64,000 bases of DNA. It comes from Cohnella zeiphila (GTDB lineage: Bacteria; Bacillota; Bacilli; Paenibacillales; Paenibacillaceae). Positions within the stretch are counted from its first letter, which is position 1. Each line of letters starts with the position of its first letter. The stretch spans positions 121,923 through 185,922 of the forward strand of contig NZ_JACJVO010000008.1 in NCBI RefSeq assembly GCF_014212055.1, written 5' to 3'. Shown in pieces: positions 23,879-32,339 of this stretch. The notes below the pieces were generated by a model, which worked only from the letters and a program-made list of their open reading frames with translations, did no database searches and had not been told where the DNA came from. A program made the position numbers and the translations under genes.

Positions 23879-24754
23879 TTGCGCAAAAGGCTCCCGGTTT
23901 TCGATATGACGAACGGTTCGATCCTGGTCCTGGTCGTGCTCGCCTGCGTTTACCCGTTCGTGCTGATGCTCTCCACCTCGGTCAGCGACGGGGCCGCGGC
24001 GGCTTCCGGTCAGATTTATCTGTGGCCCAAAGGGTTGAACATCGAAACCTATAAGTACATTCTGAACAATCCCCGCCTGGGCGTCGCGTCCGGGATGATG
24101 AATTCGCTGTTCTATACGGTCGTCGGCGGCCTTGTGGCCGTAACCGTCACCTACATGACCGCTTATTCGCTGTCGAAGAAACGGCTGAAGGGCCGCAACG
24201 TCATCATGATGCTTTTCCTGTTTACCTGGGTGTTCGAAGCGGGCATCGTCCCGAACTATATCATTTATCATGCGCTCGGTTTGGTGAACTCGCGGCTGGT
24301 TATGATTCTGCCGACGGCGATCAGCACTTTCCTGCTGATTATTACGAAGTCGTTCCTGGACAGCTTGCCGGGCGAGCTGGAGGAAGCGGCGTTCATTGAC
24401 GGCGCGAACGATTGGACCATCATGTGGAAGGTGTTCTTTCCCGTCAGCAAGCCGATCATCGCGACCATCGCCATTTTCAATGCCGTGCTCATCTGGAATC
24501 AGTTCTTGATTCCGATGATTTACCTGCAGGACTCCAAGCTTCAGCCGATTACCGTCGTGCTCTACAATCTGATCATCAATTCCAGCAAAGGCGGCACGTC
24601 CTTCGAGAATATCGTGGTGAACGGCGTGCAGCTGCTGCCTCAGAATTTGCAGGCCGCGGCGATTTTCCTGGCGATTCTGCCGATCCTGTTCATCTATCCC
24701 TTCACGCAGAAATATTTCACCCAAGGGATGCTTCTGGGGTCGATCAAAGGATAG
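23879..24754 (+). CDS. Sugar ABC transporter permease (YtcP type)
   Basis: A 291-residue second permease. TTG 23879 is the start, with AGGAGG at 23865-23870, 8 bases away. The EAA loop reads LEEAAFIDGANDWTIMWKVFFPVS, and the C-terminus QKYFTQGMLLGSIKG is typical. Like its partner it has no ATPase gene nearby. The kinase gene follows after 52 bases. Confidence 0.9.
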   Translation: MRKRLPVFDMTNGSILVLVVLACVYPFVLMLSTSVSDGAAAASGQIYLWPKGLNIETYKYILNNPRLGVASGMMNSLFYTVVGGLVAVTVTYMTAYSLSKKRLKGRNVIMMLFLFTWVFEAGIVPNYIIYHALGLVNSRLVMILPTAISTFLLIITKSFLDSLPGELEEAAFIDGANDWTIMWKVFFPVSKPIIATIAIFNAVLIWNQFLIPMIYLQDSKLQPITVVLYNLIINSSKGGTSFENIVVNGVQLLPQNLQAAAIFLAILPILFIYPFTQKYFTQGMLLGSIKG

Positions 24755-24806
24755 CTTTTCATGACAATAAGGATTTTTGCGCATAGAGGCAAACCGGGGT
24801 GATGAC

Positions 24807-26102
24807 TTGAAAATTGCAATTATTGCCGACGATTTGACGGGTGCCGGCGATACGGGAGTCCAGTTCGCCAGAGGCGGCATGAAGACTCTCGTCCTTCTCC
24901 GGTCGAATCCGGACCGGACGCCGGATGCCGATGTCCTTATCTTGGATACAGATAGCAGGTCGTTGTCCGCGGAAGAAGCGTACGCGAAGGTGCGGAAAGC
25001 GGCGGAATACGTGAAGATCTGCGGTGCGGAGGTCGTCTTCAAAAAGATCGATTCGACGCTGAGGGGAAATATCGGGGCCGAGCTCGACGCGGTGTACGAC
25101 GCCTTTCAACCGGATTTCGTCGTGTTCGCCCCCGCCTACCCGCAATACGGCCGCGTCGTTCGGCACGGCCACATGCATGTCGACGGCAAGCCGCTGCACG
25201 AGACGGAATTTGCCCACGATCCGAAAACGCCGATCGCCGACTCGTCCGTCCCGCGGCTGATCGGGCTGCAATCGGTCCGGAAGGTCGGGCTGGTAACGGA
25301 AGACGATCTGGCCTCGGACGATTCGGCGCTGGCGGCCAAGCTGGAACAGTTCCGCCGGGAAGGCGTTGCGTACCTGGCATTCGACTCCGCCGGCGAGGAC
25401 GATCTGAAGCGGATCGTCCATCTATTCGACTCGCTGCCTTATCGGGTCGCTTGGTCCGGCTGCGCCGGATTGGCACCTTACTTGGCGGGCGGCGTCGAGG
25501 CGGGGAAGGCGGCCCTGCCGAAAACCTGGCACCCCGTGCTTACAATAGTGGGCAGCGTCCATATCCGCACCCGTCGGCAAATGGAGACGGCGTTGTCTTT
25601 GCCGGACGTGCGGGGAGTGAAGCTGCTGTCGCACCTGGCCGTCGCGGGAGAAGTTGAATGGGAGGAGGAACTGGAGCGGATCTGCCGGGAGGCGGGAGAG
25701 AGCTTAAGAAGCGGCTTCTCCGTCATCCTCTATTCCTCCGGGAGCCCGGAGGAGATCGAACTGGCGCAGAAGGTCGGCGGCGTTCAGGGGCTGACGCCGG
25801 TCGAGGTGAGCAACTGCATCTCGCTGGCGCTCGGGCTCGCGACCGCCCGGCTGCTTCGCGATTTCCCCGTCAATCGGCTCGTTCTGACCGGAGGAGATAC
25901 GGCCAAGCAGGTAAGCAACTGCCTGAACGTTCATACGTTCGAGCTGATCGACGAGGTGGAGACGGGCGTGCCGGTCGGCATCCTGCACGGAGAGAGGCCG
26001 ATCTACGGCGTGACGAAGGCCGGCGGCTTCGGCTCCGAGAACGTTCTGGCGGAGGCGATCAAGATTTTGCAAGGGGAGGAAACGACATGCGCCCAATCAT
26101 AG
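24807..26102 (+). CDS. Four-carbon acid sugar kinase family protein (DUF1537, DtnK/OtnK-like)
   Basis: A 431-residue ATP-dependent kinase for tetronates (D-threonate or D-erythronate) in characterised relatives. The substrate domain opens with IADDLTGAGDTGVQFA, followed by VFKKIDSTLRGNIG. The nucleotide domain near the C-terminus has LVLTGGDTAKQV and GVPVGIL. TTG 24807 is chosen because KIAIIADDLTG is the family start and GGGGTGAT lies just upstream. It overlaps the PdxA-like gene by 16 bases, the usual pairing for D-threonate or D-erythronate breakdown. Confidence 0.88.
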   Translation: MKIAIIADDLTGAGDTGVQFARGGMKTLVLLRSNPDRTPDADVLILDTDSRSLSAEEAYAKVRKAAEYVKICGAEVVFKKIDSTLRGNIGAELDAVYDAFQPDFVVFAPAYPQYGRVVRHGHMHVDGKPLHETEFAHDPKTPIADSSVPRLIGLQSVRKVGLVTEDDLASDDSALAAKLEQFRREGVAYLAFDSAGEDDLKRIVHLFDSLPYRVAWSGCAGLAPYLAGGVEAGKAALPKTWHPVLTIVGSVHIRTRRQMETALSLPDVRGVKLLSHLAVAGEVEWEEELERICREAGESLRSGFSVILYSSGSPEEIELAQKVGGVQGLTPVEVSNCISLALGLATARLLRDFPVNRLVLTGGDTAKQVSNCLNVHTFELIDEVETGVPVGILHGERPIYGVTKAGGFGSENVLAEAIKILQGEETTCAQS

Positions 26103-27085
26103 GAATCACGATGGGGGACGCGGCGGGCGTCGGGCCGGAGATCGTCGTCAGCGCGCTGCGGGATCCGCGAATTTACGAGTTATGCCGTCCCCTGGTCATC
26201 GGGGATTTGAAAATGCTCGCGAGAGCAGCCAAGGTGCGGGGATGGTTCCCGAAGCTTCAAACGGCGGTAGAGCCGGCGGAAGGCGACTACGTCCACGGGA
26301 CGATCGACTGCGTCGACCTCGACCTGCTGCCGGAGGGGCTGCCATACGGACAAGTCTCCGGCATCGCGGGCAACGCCGCGTTTCACTATGTGGAGAAAGC
26401 GATCCGCTTGGCGCAGGAACGGCGGATTCATGCCATCTGCACGGCTCCGCTCAACAAGGCGGCTCTGCAGCTCGGCGGACACCATTATCCGGGCCACACG
26501 GAGATTCTGGCGACGCTGACGGGAACGGAAGATTACTCGATGATGCTCTCGGCCCCCAAGCTGAAGGTGATCCATCTGACAACGCACGTCGGGTTGATCC
26601 GGGCGATCGAGAGCATTACGCCGGAGCGGACGTACCGCGTCGTGAAGCTGGCGCACGACACGCTGCGCCGGGCCGGCATCGAGCGGCCGTCCATCGCCGT
26701 CTGCGGCATCAATCCCCACGCCGGCGAGAACGGGCTGTTCGGCAACGGCGAGGAAGAAGAGAAGCTGGTGCCCGGCATCGAGCGGGCCCAGGCGGAAGGC
26801 ATCGACGCGACGGGGCCATACCCGGCCGATACGCTGTTTTTCCGCGCCGTCCGCGGCGACTTCGACATCGTCGTCGCCTGCTACCACGACCAGGGCCACG
26901 GACCGATCAAGGTGCTGGGACTGGAAGCCGGGGTCAACATCACGGTCGGCCTGAACGGCGGCATCGTCCGCACGTCGGTCGACCACGGCACGGCGTTCGA
27001 CATCGCCGGCAAGAACCTCGCGGACGACCGCTCCCTCAAGGAAGCGATCCGCATGGCGGTCGAACTGGCTCCCAAGGATTACTGA
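26087..27085 (+). CDS. PdxA-like 4-phospho-acid dehydrogenase (PdxA2)
   Basis: A 332-residue NAD-dependent dehydrogenase of the PdxA family. The start IGITMGDAAGVGPEI and the metal-binding His in YPGHTE, THVGL and CYHDQGHGPIK are visible. Next to a DUF1537 kinase such proteins oxidise D-threonate or D-erythronate 4-phosphate, with decarboxylation to dihydroxyacetone phosphate, rather than making pyridoxal phosphate. ATG 26087 has AAGGGGAGG 7 bases upstream. The 16-base overlap with the kinase gene indicates coupling. Confidence 0.88.
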   Translation: MRPIIGITMGDAAGVGPEIVVSALRDPRIYELCRPLVIGDLKMLARAAKVRGWFPKLQTAVEPAEGDYVHGTIDCVDLDLLPEGLPYGQVSGIAGNAAFHYVEKAIRLAQERRIHAICTAPLNKAALQLGGHHYPGHTEILATLTGTEDYSMMLSAPKLKVIHLTTHVGLIRAIESITPERTYRVVKLAHDTLRRAGIERPSIAVCGINPHAGENGLFGNGEEEEKLVPGIERAQAEGIDATGPYPADTLFFRAVRGDFDIVVACYHDQGHGPIKVLGLEAGVNITVGLNGGIVRTSVDHGTAFDIAGKNLADDRSLKEAIRMAVELAPKDY

Positions 27086-27178
27086 CGGGAGAGCTTCGGC
27101 GACGCCCGGACCGGGCCGGGTGTTTGCGACGCAGGACATCGGCAACATGCCCGCTCGGGCGTCGACTCGTTGGGGCTT

Positions 27179-27195
27179 GCGATGTAAAACATCGC
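27179..27195. repeat. Palindrome GCGATGT-AAA-ACATCGC
   Basis: Arms of 7 bases around AAA. With flanking GGGCTT and AAGCCC it extends to a longer imperfect stem (27173-27204). It is the first of two related palindromes in the 222-base gap before the aldolase gene. Confidence 0.6.
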
Positions 27196-27228
27196 AATAA
27201 GCCCGCGCGGGTGCCGGTTCATCAGTGA

Positions 27229-27249
27229 ATACGATGTAAAACATCGTAT
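27229..27249. repeat. Palindrome ATACGATGT-AAA-ACATCGTAT
   Basis: Perfect 9-base arms around AAA. The core CGATGT-AAA-ACATCG is identical to that of the palindrome at 27179. It may be an operator pair or a REP-like extragenic repeat. Confidence 0.65.
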
Positions 27250-27307
27250 CGTGAGGACGAGATTCGAAAGTGCGAAGCGAATTCGCGAAAAGAATGGAGC
27301 GATGAGA

Positions 27308-28207
27308 ATGTTGAAGCCGGAAGGAATCATCCCGGCGATGGTGACGCCGTTTGCCGACGACTATTCCGTGAACGAGACCGCAGTCCGGAGCCTCGTCCGG
27401 CGGCTGCTTGAAGCCGGCGCGCACGGCTTGTTCTGCCTGGGGAGCAACGGCGAGTTTTTCTCGCTGACGCGGGAGGAAAAGCTCCGGCTGGCGGAGGTCG
27501 TCGTGGACGAGGTCGGCGGCCGAGTGCCCGTCTACTTCGGCAGCGGAGGCATCAGCACGCAGGAAACGATCGGATTGACGAGGGAGTTCGAGCGGATCGG
27601 CGTGTCGGCGGTCTCCGTCATTACGCCTTATTTTCTCAAGCTGACCCAGCGGGAGCTGGCGGAACACTACAAGCGGCTGGCCGACGCGACTACGCTGCCG
27701 ATCTTGCTGTACAACATCCCGAATCTGACGGGCAACTCGCTGCTGCCCAAGACGGTGGCGGAGCTGTCCCGCATCGATAACATCGTCGCGGTCAAGGACA
27801 GCAGCGGCAGCCTGGACAACATTCTTCAATATATCGAAGAGTCGGAACCGGGCTTCTCGGTTCTGGCCGGTACGGATTCGCTCATTCTGGCGACGCTGAT
27901 GGCGGGAGGACACGGGGGCATCGCGGCGACGGCCAACTTCATGCCGCAGACCGTCGTCGCGATTTATGAGAAGTGGAAAAAAGGAGAACTCGCGGAAGCG
28001 CAAGAGGAGCAGATGAAGCTGAAGGAGCTGCGCGGCGCGTTCAAGCTGGGCACCCTGCCGTCCGCGCTCAAGGCGGCTCTGAATCTGGCGGGCGTTCCGG
28101 CGGGGCCGGCCAGGCCGCCCGTCGCTCCGCTATCGCCGGAGGCGGAGCGGGAGCTGAAGAAGGTGGTGCGGCACTACATCGACGAGGGAATCGTCGCGGA
28201 AGGATAA
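27308..28207 (+). CDS. DapA/NAL-family aldolase (dihydrodipicolinate synthase family)
   Basis: A 299-residue class I aldolase or dehydratase. The Schiff-base Lys is K163 (IVAVKDSSG), the catalytic Tyr is Y135 (LLYNIPN), and the carboxylate-binding motif is GSNGEF at residues 45-50. Family members act on 2-keto acids: N-acetylneuraminate, 2-keto-3-deoxy sugar acids, or aspartate semialdehyde with pyruvate. A catabolic role is likely because the gene sits between sugar genes. GGAG at 27296-27299 is 2 bases from ATG 27302 but 8 from ATG 27308, so 27308 is used. The cytosolic sialidase-like proteins make an N-acetylneuraminate lyase-like role worth testing. Confidence 0.85.
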   Translation: MLKPEGIIPAMVTPFADDYSVNETAVRSLVRRLLEAGAHGLFCLGSNGEFFSLTREEKLRLAEVVVDEVGGRVPVYFGSGGISTQETIGLTREFERIGVSAVSVITPYFLKLTQRELAEHYKRLADATTLPILLYNIPNLTGNSLLPKTVAELSRIDNIVAVKDSSGSLDNILQYIEESEPGFSVLAGTDSLILATLMAGGHGGIAATANFMPQTVVAIYEKWKKGELAEAQEEQMKLKELRGAFKLGTLPSALKAALNLAGVPAGPARPPVAPLSPEAERELKKVVRHYIDEGIVAEG

Positions 28208-28216
28208 GCAGCCATC

Positions 28217-28897
28217 ATGGAACAGAACGCCTTGCTCTTGTTGGAGATTATGCTGATCAACATCGTGCTCAGCGGCGACAATGCGGTCGTGATCGCCATG
28301 GCGAGCCGCAACCTGCCCGTCCCCCAGAGGAAAAAAGCCGTCTACTGGGGAACGTTGGGCGCCGTGGCGCTGCGGATCGCGCTGACGGTCGTCGCGGTCT
28401 TTTTGCTCAGAATCCCATTCGTGGAGATCGCGGGGGCGCTTCTGCTCTTGTATGTGGCCGTTCGCTTGCTGACCGACGACAATTCCGCCGCCGGGACGAA
28501 AGGCGCCGCCTCCGTGTTCAAGGCGGTCGCCGTGATCTTGACGGCCGATCTGATCATGAGCCTGGACAATGTGGTCGCCGTCGCTTCCATCGCCCGGGGC
28601 AACTACGGGCTGATGGCCGTCGGCATCGCGCTCAGCATCCCGCTGATCATCTGGTGCAGCCAGTGGATCGCGAAGGTGCTGAACGCTCTCCCGGCGCTGG
28701 TGTACATCGGCGCGGGAATCTTGGGCTACACCGCCGGCGAGATGCTGGCGAAGGACGATCTCGTCCGCAAGCTGATGCCCGCAGACGAACGCTGGATCGG
28801 GATTGCGATCGCCGGAGCTTGCGGGCTCGGCGTCATGCTTGCCGGATGGGCACTCAGAAGAAGAAAAGGAGATGTTCGCCATTCGTACTCGAACTGA
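28217..28897 (+). CDS. TerC-family membrane protein (YjbE/YkoY-like)
   Basis: A 226-residue protein with about seven transmembrane segments. It carries the two acidic motifs of the TerC family inside helices: SGDNAVVIAMASR and SLDNVVAVASIARG. Bacillus relatives help export manganese or load metal onto secreted enzymes. Its place inside a sugar operon is unusual: it starts 9 bases after the aldolase gene and its end overlaps the sialidase-like gene by 26 bases. AAGGA lies upstream of ATG 28217. Confidence 0.88.
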   Translation: MEQNALLLLEIMLINIVLSGDNAVVIAMASRNLPVPQRKKAVYWGTLGAVALRIALTVVAVFLLRIPFVEIAGALLLLYVAVRLLTDDNSAAGTKGAASVFKAVAVILTADLIMSLDNVVAVASIARGNYGLMAVGIALSIPLIIWCSQWIAKVLNALPALVYIGAGILGYTAGEMLAKDDLVRKLMPADERWIGIAIAGACGLGVMLAGWALRRRKGDVRHSYSN

Positions 28898-30059
28898 ACT
28901 GCTGCAATCCGCCGTGGAGAAAACGGGACAGATCTCGCTGGAATACGGCCATCGGGCCGTCGCCTACATTCCGACCCGCTACCTTGAGAATCACGCCGCG
29001 AGCCTGGCGGAGCTGAGCAACGGGGACATTCTGGCCGTCTGGTTCGCCGGCGACGTGGAGGAAGGCAAGGCCGGCATCCGGATCGTGCAGTCCCGCTTGA
29101 ACCGGGATTCGGACCGCTGGACGGAGCCGGTGGAGGTGTCCGGCGATCCCGTCCGCTCGGAGCAGAACCCGGTGCTGTTCGAGGCGCCGGACGGCAAGCT
29201 GTGGCTGATGTATACGGCTCAGGATGCGCAGACCATGAGCCGGGAAGAGTACGGGAAGCTTCATCCCGGCGGGGCGTACACGAGGCAGGAGACGGCCGTC
29301 ATCCGGCTGCGGATCTCGGAAGACAACGGCTATACGTGGGGACCTGTCGGCGTCTTCTCGGAAAATCCGGGCTCGTTCTGCCGCACGCCGATCGTGGTGC
29401 TGGACAACGGAGACTGGATCTTTCCGATGTGGTACAGCTTGGCTGACGGCGTGACGGCTTACGGCAGCGATTATTCGGTCGTGCGGATCTCGACGGACAA
29501 GGGTCAGTCCTGGACCGAATATCCGATCCCGGGAAGCCGCGGCCGGGTGCACGCCTCCCTGATCGAGGACGGCGGAGGCAAGCTGACCGCCTTCTTCCGC
29601 AGCCGCTCCGCCGACAACATCTATGTCGGCTATTCCGAGGACTACGGACGCACTTGGACGGAGCCGGTCCGCACCTCGCTGCCGAACAACAACGCGTCGA
29701 TCCGGGCGATCCGTCTGAAGTCGGGCAGAATCGCGATGATCTACAACCATTGCCGCGGGGGCGACGATCCGGCGGCGACGCTGTGGCCGAAGGAGCGGTA
29801 CCCGGTGACCGTCGCCCTGTCCGAAGACGGCGGTGTTACTTGGCCTTACCGCAGGCATGTGGATGCCGGCGACGGATTCGACGGGGAGGCGAACCGCGGC
29901 CTTAACCGCAAGTACGAATATCCATGGATCTTGCAGGACCGAGAGGGTCTGCTGCACGCGGTTTATTCGTTCGCCGGCCGCGTGGGCATCAAGCACGTCT
30001 TGTTTACCGAGGATTGGGTGATCGGCTTGCGGAAGGAGAAGGAAGGTCGAAGCCTTTGA
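28872..30059 (+). CDS. Sialidase-fold (BNR/Asp-box) exo-glycosidase-like protein, copy 2
   Basis: A 395-residue propeller protein, paralogous over its full length to the one at 16125-17327. Asp-box motifs are SEDNGYTW, STDKGQSW, SEDYGRTW and SEDGGVTW. Shared blocks include IPGSRGRVHASL, AFFRSRSADNIYVG and LPNNNAS. No signal peptide is present, so it is cytoplasmic. The canonical FRIP motif is not seen; the matching region reads FCRTPIVV. ATG 28872 lies directly against AAAAGGA, an unusually short spacing, but no better start was found. Its stop overlaps the TTG start of the next gene (30056). Confidence 0.75.
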   Translation: MFAIRTRTELLQSAVEKTGQISLEYGHRAVAYIPTRYLENHAASLAELSNGDILAVWFAGDVEEGKAGIRIVQSRLNRDSDRWTEPVEVSGDPVRSEQNPVLFEAPDGKLWLMYTAQDAQTMSREEYGKLHPGGAYTRQETAVIRLRISEDNGYTWGPVGVFSENPGSFCRTPIVVLDNGDWIFPMWYSLADGVTAYGSDYSVVRISTDKGQSWTEYPIPGSRGRVHASLIEDGGGKLTAFFRSRSADNIYVGYSEDYGRTWTEPVRTSLPNNNASIRAIRLKSGRIAMIYNHCRGGDDPAATLWPKERYPVTVALSEDGGVTWPYRRHVDAGDGFDGEANRGLNRKYEYPWILQDREGLLHAVYSFAGRVGIKHVLFTEDWVIGLRKEKEGRSL

Positions 30060-32188
30060 CCGGACGCGCGAGCATCGACGAGGCGCTGGCGGGCGGCAAG
30101 CGCAGCTTGCGCACGATCCCTCAAGCCCTCTTGCTCGGACCGACCGGGGCCAGGCTGTGGGCGGATTACGTGCTGCCGCAGCCGGGCTTCGCCGGTGCGA
30201 TCGATTTCATCCACAAGCTGAACATTCCGCTGTTGTTTACGGTCGAATGCACGGGGACGGACGTCTATGAGCCTTGCGGCATCGAGTGGCGTCCCAGCCA
30301 TTTGTCCCTGACTTACCGCAACGAAGACGTTCGCTTCTCGGAGAAGAAGTTCGTGACCTGGGACGATTGCGCCGTCTCCTGCCAGACGTGGGAGAACATC
30401 GGGAGCGAGCCGCTCGCGCTAAAGCTGCGGGTGAACGGGAAGCTGTTCGGCGAGCGCAGCGGGGACGGGTTTGCCGGCAGCCTGGCGTTTCCCGAGCATG
30501 GATTTCGGATGACCGCCGCTCTCGGAACCGACGCTTCCGGACTGGCGGACGGTATCGTGCTCCAGCCGGGAGAGCGGATTCGGTTCGTCGTCGCCGCCGC
30601 GCTCGGGCTGGAGGAGACGGACCCGGCGGAGCGGCTGAGGGAACGGATCGGCCCGTTTACGGGTGGCCGCGTCCCGTTCGACGACATCGCGCCGCGTCAT
30701 CAACGGGCATACCAGAGCTGGTTCGACCGGGCTCCTTCGTTCGTCAGCAACGAGCCGCTGCTCGACAAAACCTGGCAGTACCGCTGGTACGTGCTTCGTC
30801 ACAATCTGGCTCATCCCGGGATCGGCAACCTTCGGCACCCGCTTTTTTACGAAGGCAGATCCCATAAGATGACGAAGCGTCCTTACGCTCCGGAGGGCTG
30901 GGAGTTCAGCAAGATGATCCCGCTGACCGTGCCGATGCACCTGCTGGAATCGAGATGGCACCATGATGCCGAATACGGCGAAGGAAGCATTCGGAACATG
31001 CTTGCGAATCAGGGCGAGGACGGCTTCTATCCCGCGACGTTCGTGAACAAGACGCTGCACTCCTACGCCAACTTTTTCGGTTGGGCCGTCTATCAATTTT
31101 ATCTGGTGCACCGGGATCGGGAGCTGGTCCGGGAGCTGCTGCCTTCTCTGAAGAAGCAGATCGAGGGGGAGGCCGCGAAGCTGGGCAATTCCGCCGATAC
31201 GCTGATCATCGAGTATGTCCACCAGCATACGGGGAAGGAGTACCAGCCGAGCTACTGGTATTTTCACGATTATCCGAAGGATCCTAAAGACCCAAGCGCG
31301 TATACGCCGCTGAAGCGAGTGGACCGTTCGATTTACCATTACTTGAACTGCCGCGGCGCGGCGGAGCTGTGCCGGCTGCTGGACGACCCGGACGCCGAGC
31401 GCTTCGCCGGCTGGGCCGACCGCGTTCGCGACGACGTGCTGGACAAGATGTGGGACGAGCCGAGCCGTTTCTTCTACGATCTGCACCACGAGACCGACCG
31501 CAAGGCGATGGTCAAGAACATCGTCGGCTTCTACCCCTACTGGGCCGGGGTGACGGACGCCGGCCACGCCGAAGGCTTGAACCGTCTGTTCAGAACGGAG
31601 GAGTTCGCGACGCCATGCCCGTTCCCGTCCGTATCCGCGGATTGCCCGGTTTATACGGCCGAAGGCGGCTGGCAAGGCCTCTTCCTCAAAGGAAGGAACG
31701 GCTGCGTCTGGGACGGTCCGACCTGGCCGTATACGAACAGCGTCGTTCTGGACGCCTTGGCGGGCGAGAGCAAGCGCGGCGGGCATCGGTACGACGAAGC
31801 GTTCGGCCGATGGTTCCGCGAATTTTCGCTGCTTCATTACTCGTCCCGGGATCTCGGCCGGCCGTATCTGGTCGAGCATTACAACAGCCGGACGGGCGAG
31901 GCGATCAGCGACGAGGCGGACTACAACCACTCTTACTACATCGATCTGGTCGTCCGTCACATCGCCGGACTGAACGCGGAAGCGGATCGGATCGTTCTCG
32001 ATCCGGTCGACATCGGCCTGCGCCATTTCGATCTGGACAACGTCCGGATCGCCGGCAGGAACGTTCGCGTCTCTTATCGCCGGCCGGACCCCGGGGCACC
32101 GGCGGAGAACGACGGCTATCGGTTGTACGCGGATGGCAGGGAAGTGCTGAGAAGCGACAGCTTGACCCGTATGGAATATCGTCTGTAG
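30056..32188 (+). CDS. MGH1-like glycoside hydrolase, (alpha/alpha)6 barrel
   Basis: A 710-residue cytoplasmic enzyme. An N-terminal beta-sandwich (about 1-230) precedes an (alpha/alpha)6 domain with the WDGPTWPYTNSVVLDAL signature of MGH1/GH63-type hydrolases. Aromatic and acidic clusters such as ADYNHSYYIDLV, EYHNxR-like VEHYNSRTGEA and FYEGRSHKMTKR are also present. TTG 30056 overlaps the previous stop (TTGA) and has AAGGAAGG 8 bases upstream. It ends the operon and is followed by a hairpin terminator. Substrate unknown; probably an oligosaccharide left after the action of the sialidase-like enzyme. Confidence 0.75.
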   Translation: MTGRASIDEALAGGKRSLRTIPQALLLGPTGARLWADYVLPQPGFAGAIDFIHKLNIPLLFTVECTGTDVYEPCGIEWRPSHLSLTYRNEDVRFSEKKFVTWDDCAVSCQTWENIGSEPLALKLRVNGKLFGERSGDGFAGSLAFPEHGFRMTAALGTDASGLADGIVLQPGERIRFVVAAALGLEETDPAERLRERIGPFTGGRVPFDDIAPRHQRAYQSWFDRAPSFVSNEPLLDKTWQYRWYVLRHNLAHPGIGNLRHPLFYEGRSHKMTKRPYAPEGWEFSKMIPLTVPMHLLESRWHHDAEYGEGSIRNMLANQGEDGFYPATFVNKTLHSYANFFGWAVYQFYLVHRDRELVRELLPSLKKQIEGEAAKLGNSADTLIIEYVHQHTGKEYQPSYWYFHDYPKDPKDPSAYTPLKRVDRSIYHYLNCRGAAELCRLLDDPDAERFAGWADRVRDDVLDKMWDEPSRFFYDLHHETDRKAMVKNIVGFYPYWAGVTDAGHAEGLNRLFRTEEFATPCPFPSVSADCPVYTAEGGWQGLFLKGRNGCVWDGPTWPYTNSVVLDALAGESKRGGHRYDEAFGRWFREFSLLHYSSRDLGRPYLVEHYNSRTGEAISDEADYNHSYYIDLVVRHIAGLNAEADRIVLDPVDIGLRHFDLDNVRIAGRNVRVSYRRPDPGAPAENDGYRLYADGREVLRSDSLTRMEYRL

Positions 32189-32198
32189 GCGGCGCGAA

Positions 32199-32236
32199 GA
32201 TAACCGCGAATGAACCTTCCCGTTCATTCGCGGTTT
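32199..32236 (+). terminator. Terminator of the second importer operon
   Basis: AACCGCGAATGAAC pairs perfectly with GTTCATTCGCGGTT around CTTCCC, followed by TCTTC. The stem is very stable and the T-run weak. Confidence 0.75.
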
Positions 32237-32266
32237 CTTCGCGCTCGGGAATTTCTAGATTCGGTG

Positions 32267-32295
32267 TTGATCTACCCGATAGAGGCTTCTATGAT
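32267..32295 (+). promoter_or_regulatory. Sigma-A promoter of the kinase-regulator pair
   Basis: TTGATC (32267-32272), a 17-base spacer and TATGAT (32290-32295) precede the kinase gene by 44 bases. Confidence 0.6.
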
Positions 32296-32339
32296 GAACA
32301 AGGAAGACCGGCTTCGGGTCGTATAGGGGGGAGGAACGT

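Noticed and set aside
26087..27085. PdxA as a pyridoxal phosphate biosynthesis gene
   Set aside because: Its overlap with a four-carbon-acid kinase gene and the lack of other vitamin B6 genes favour the catabolic PdxA2 role.
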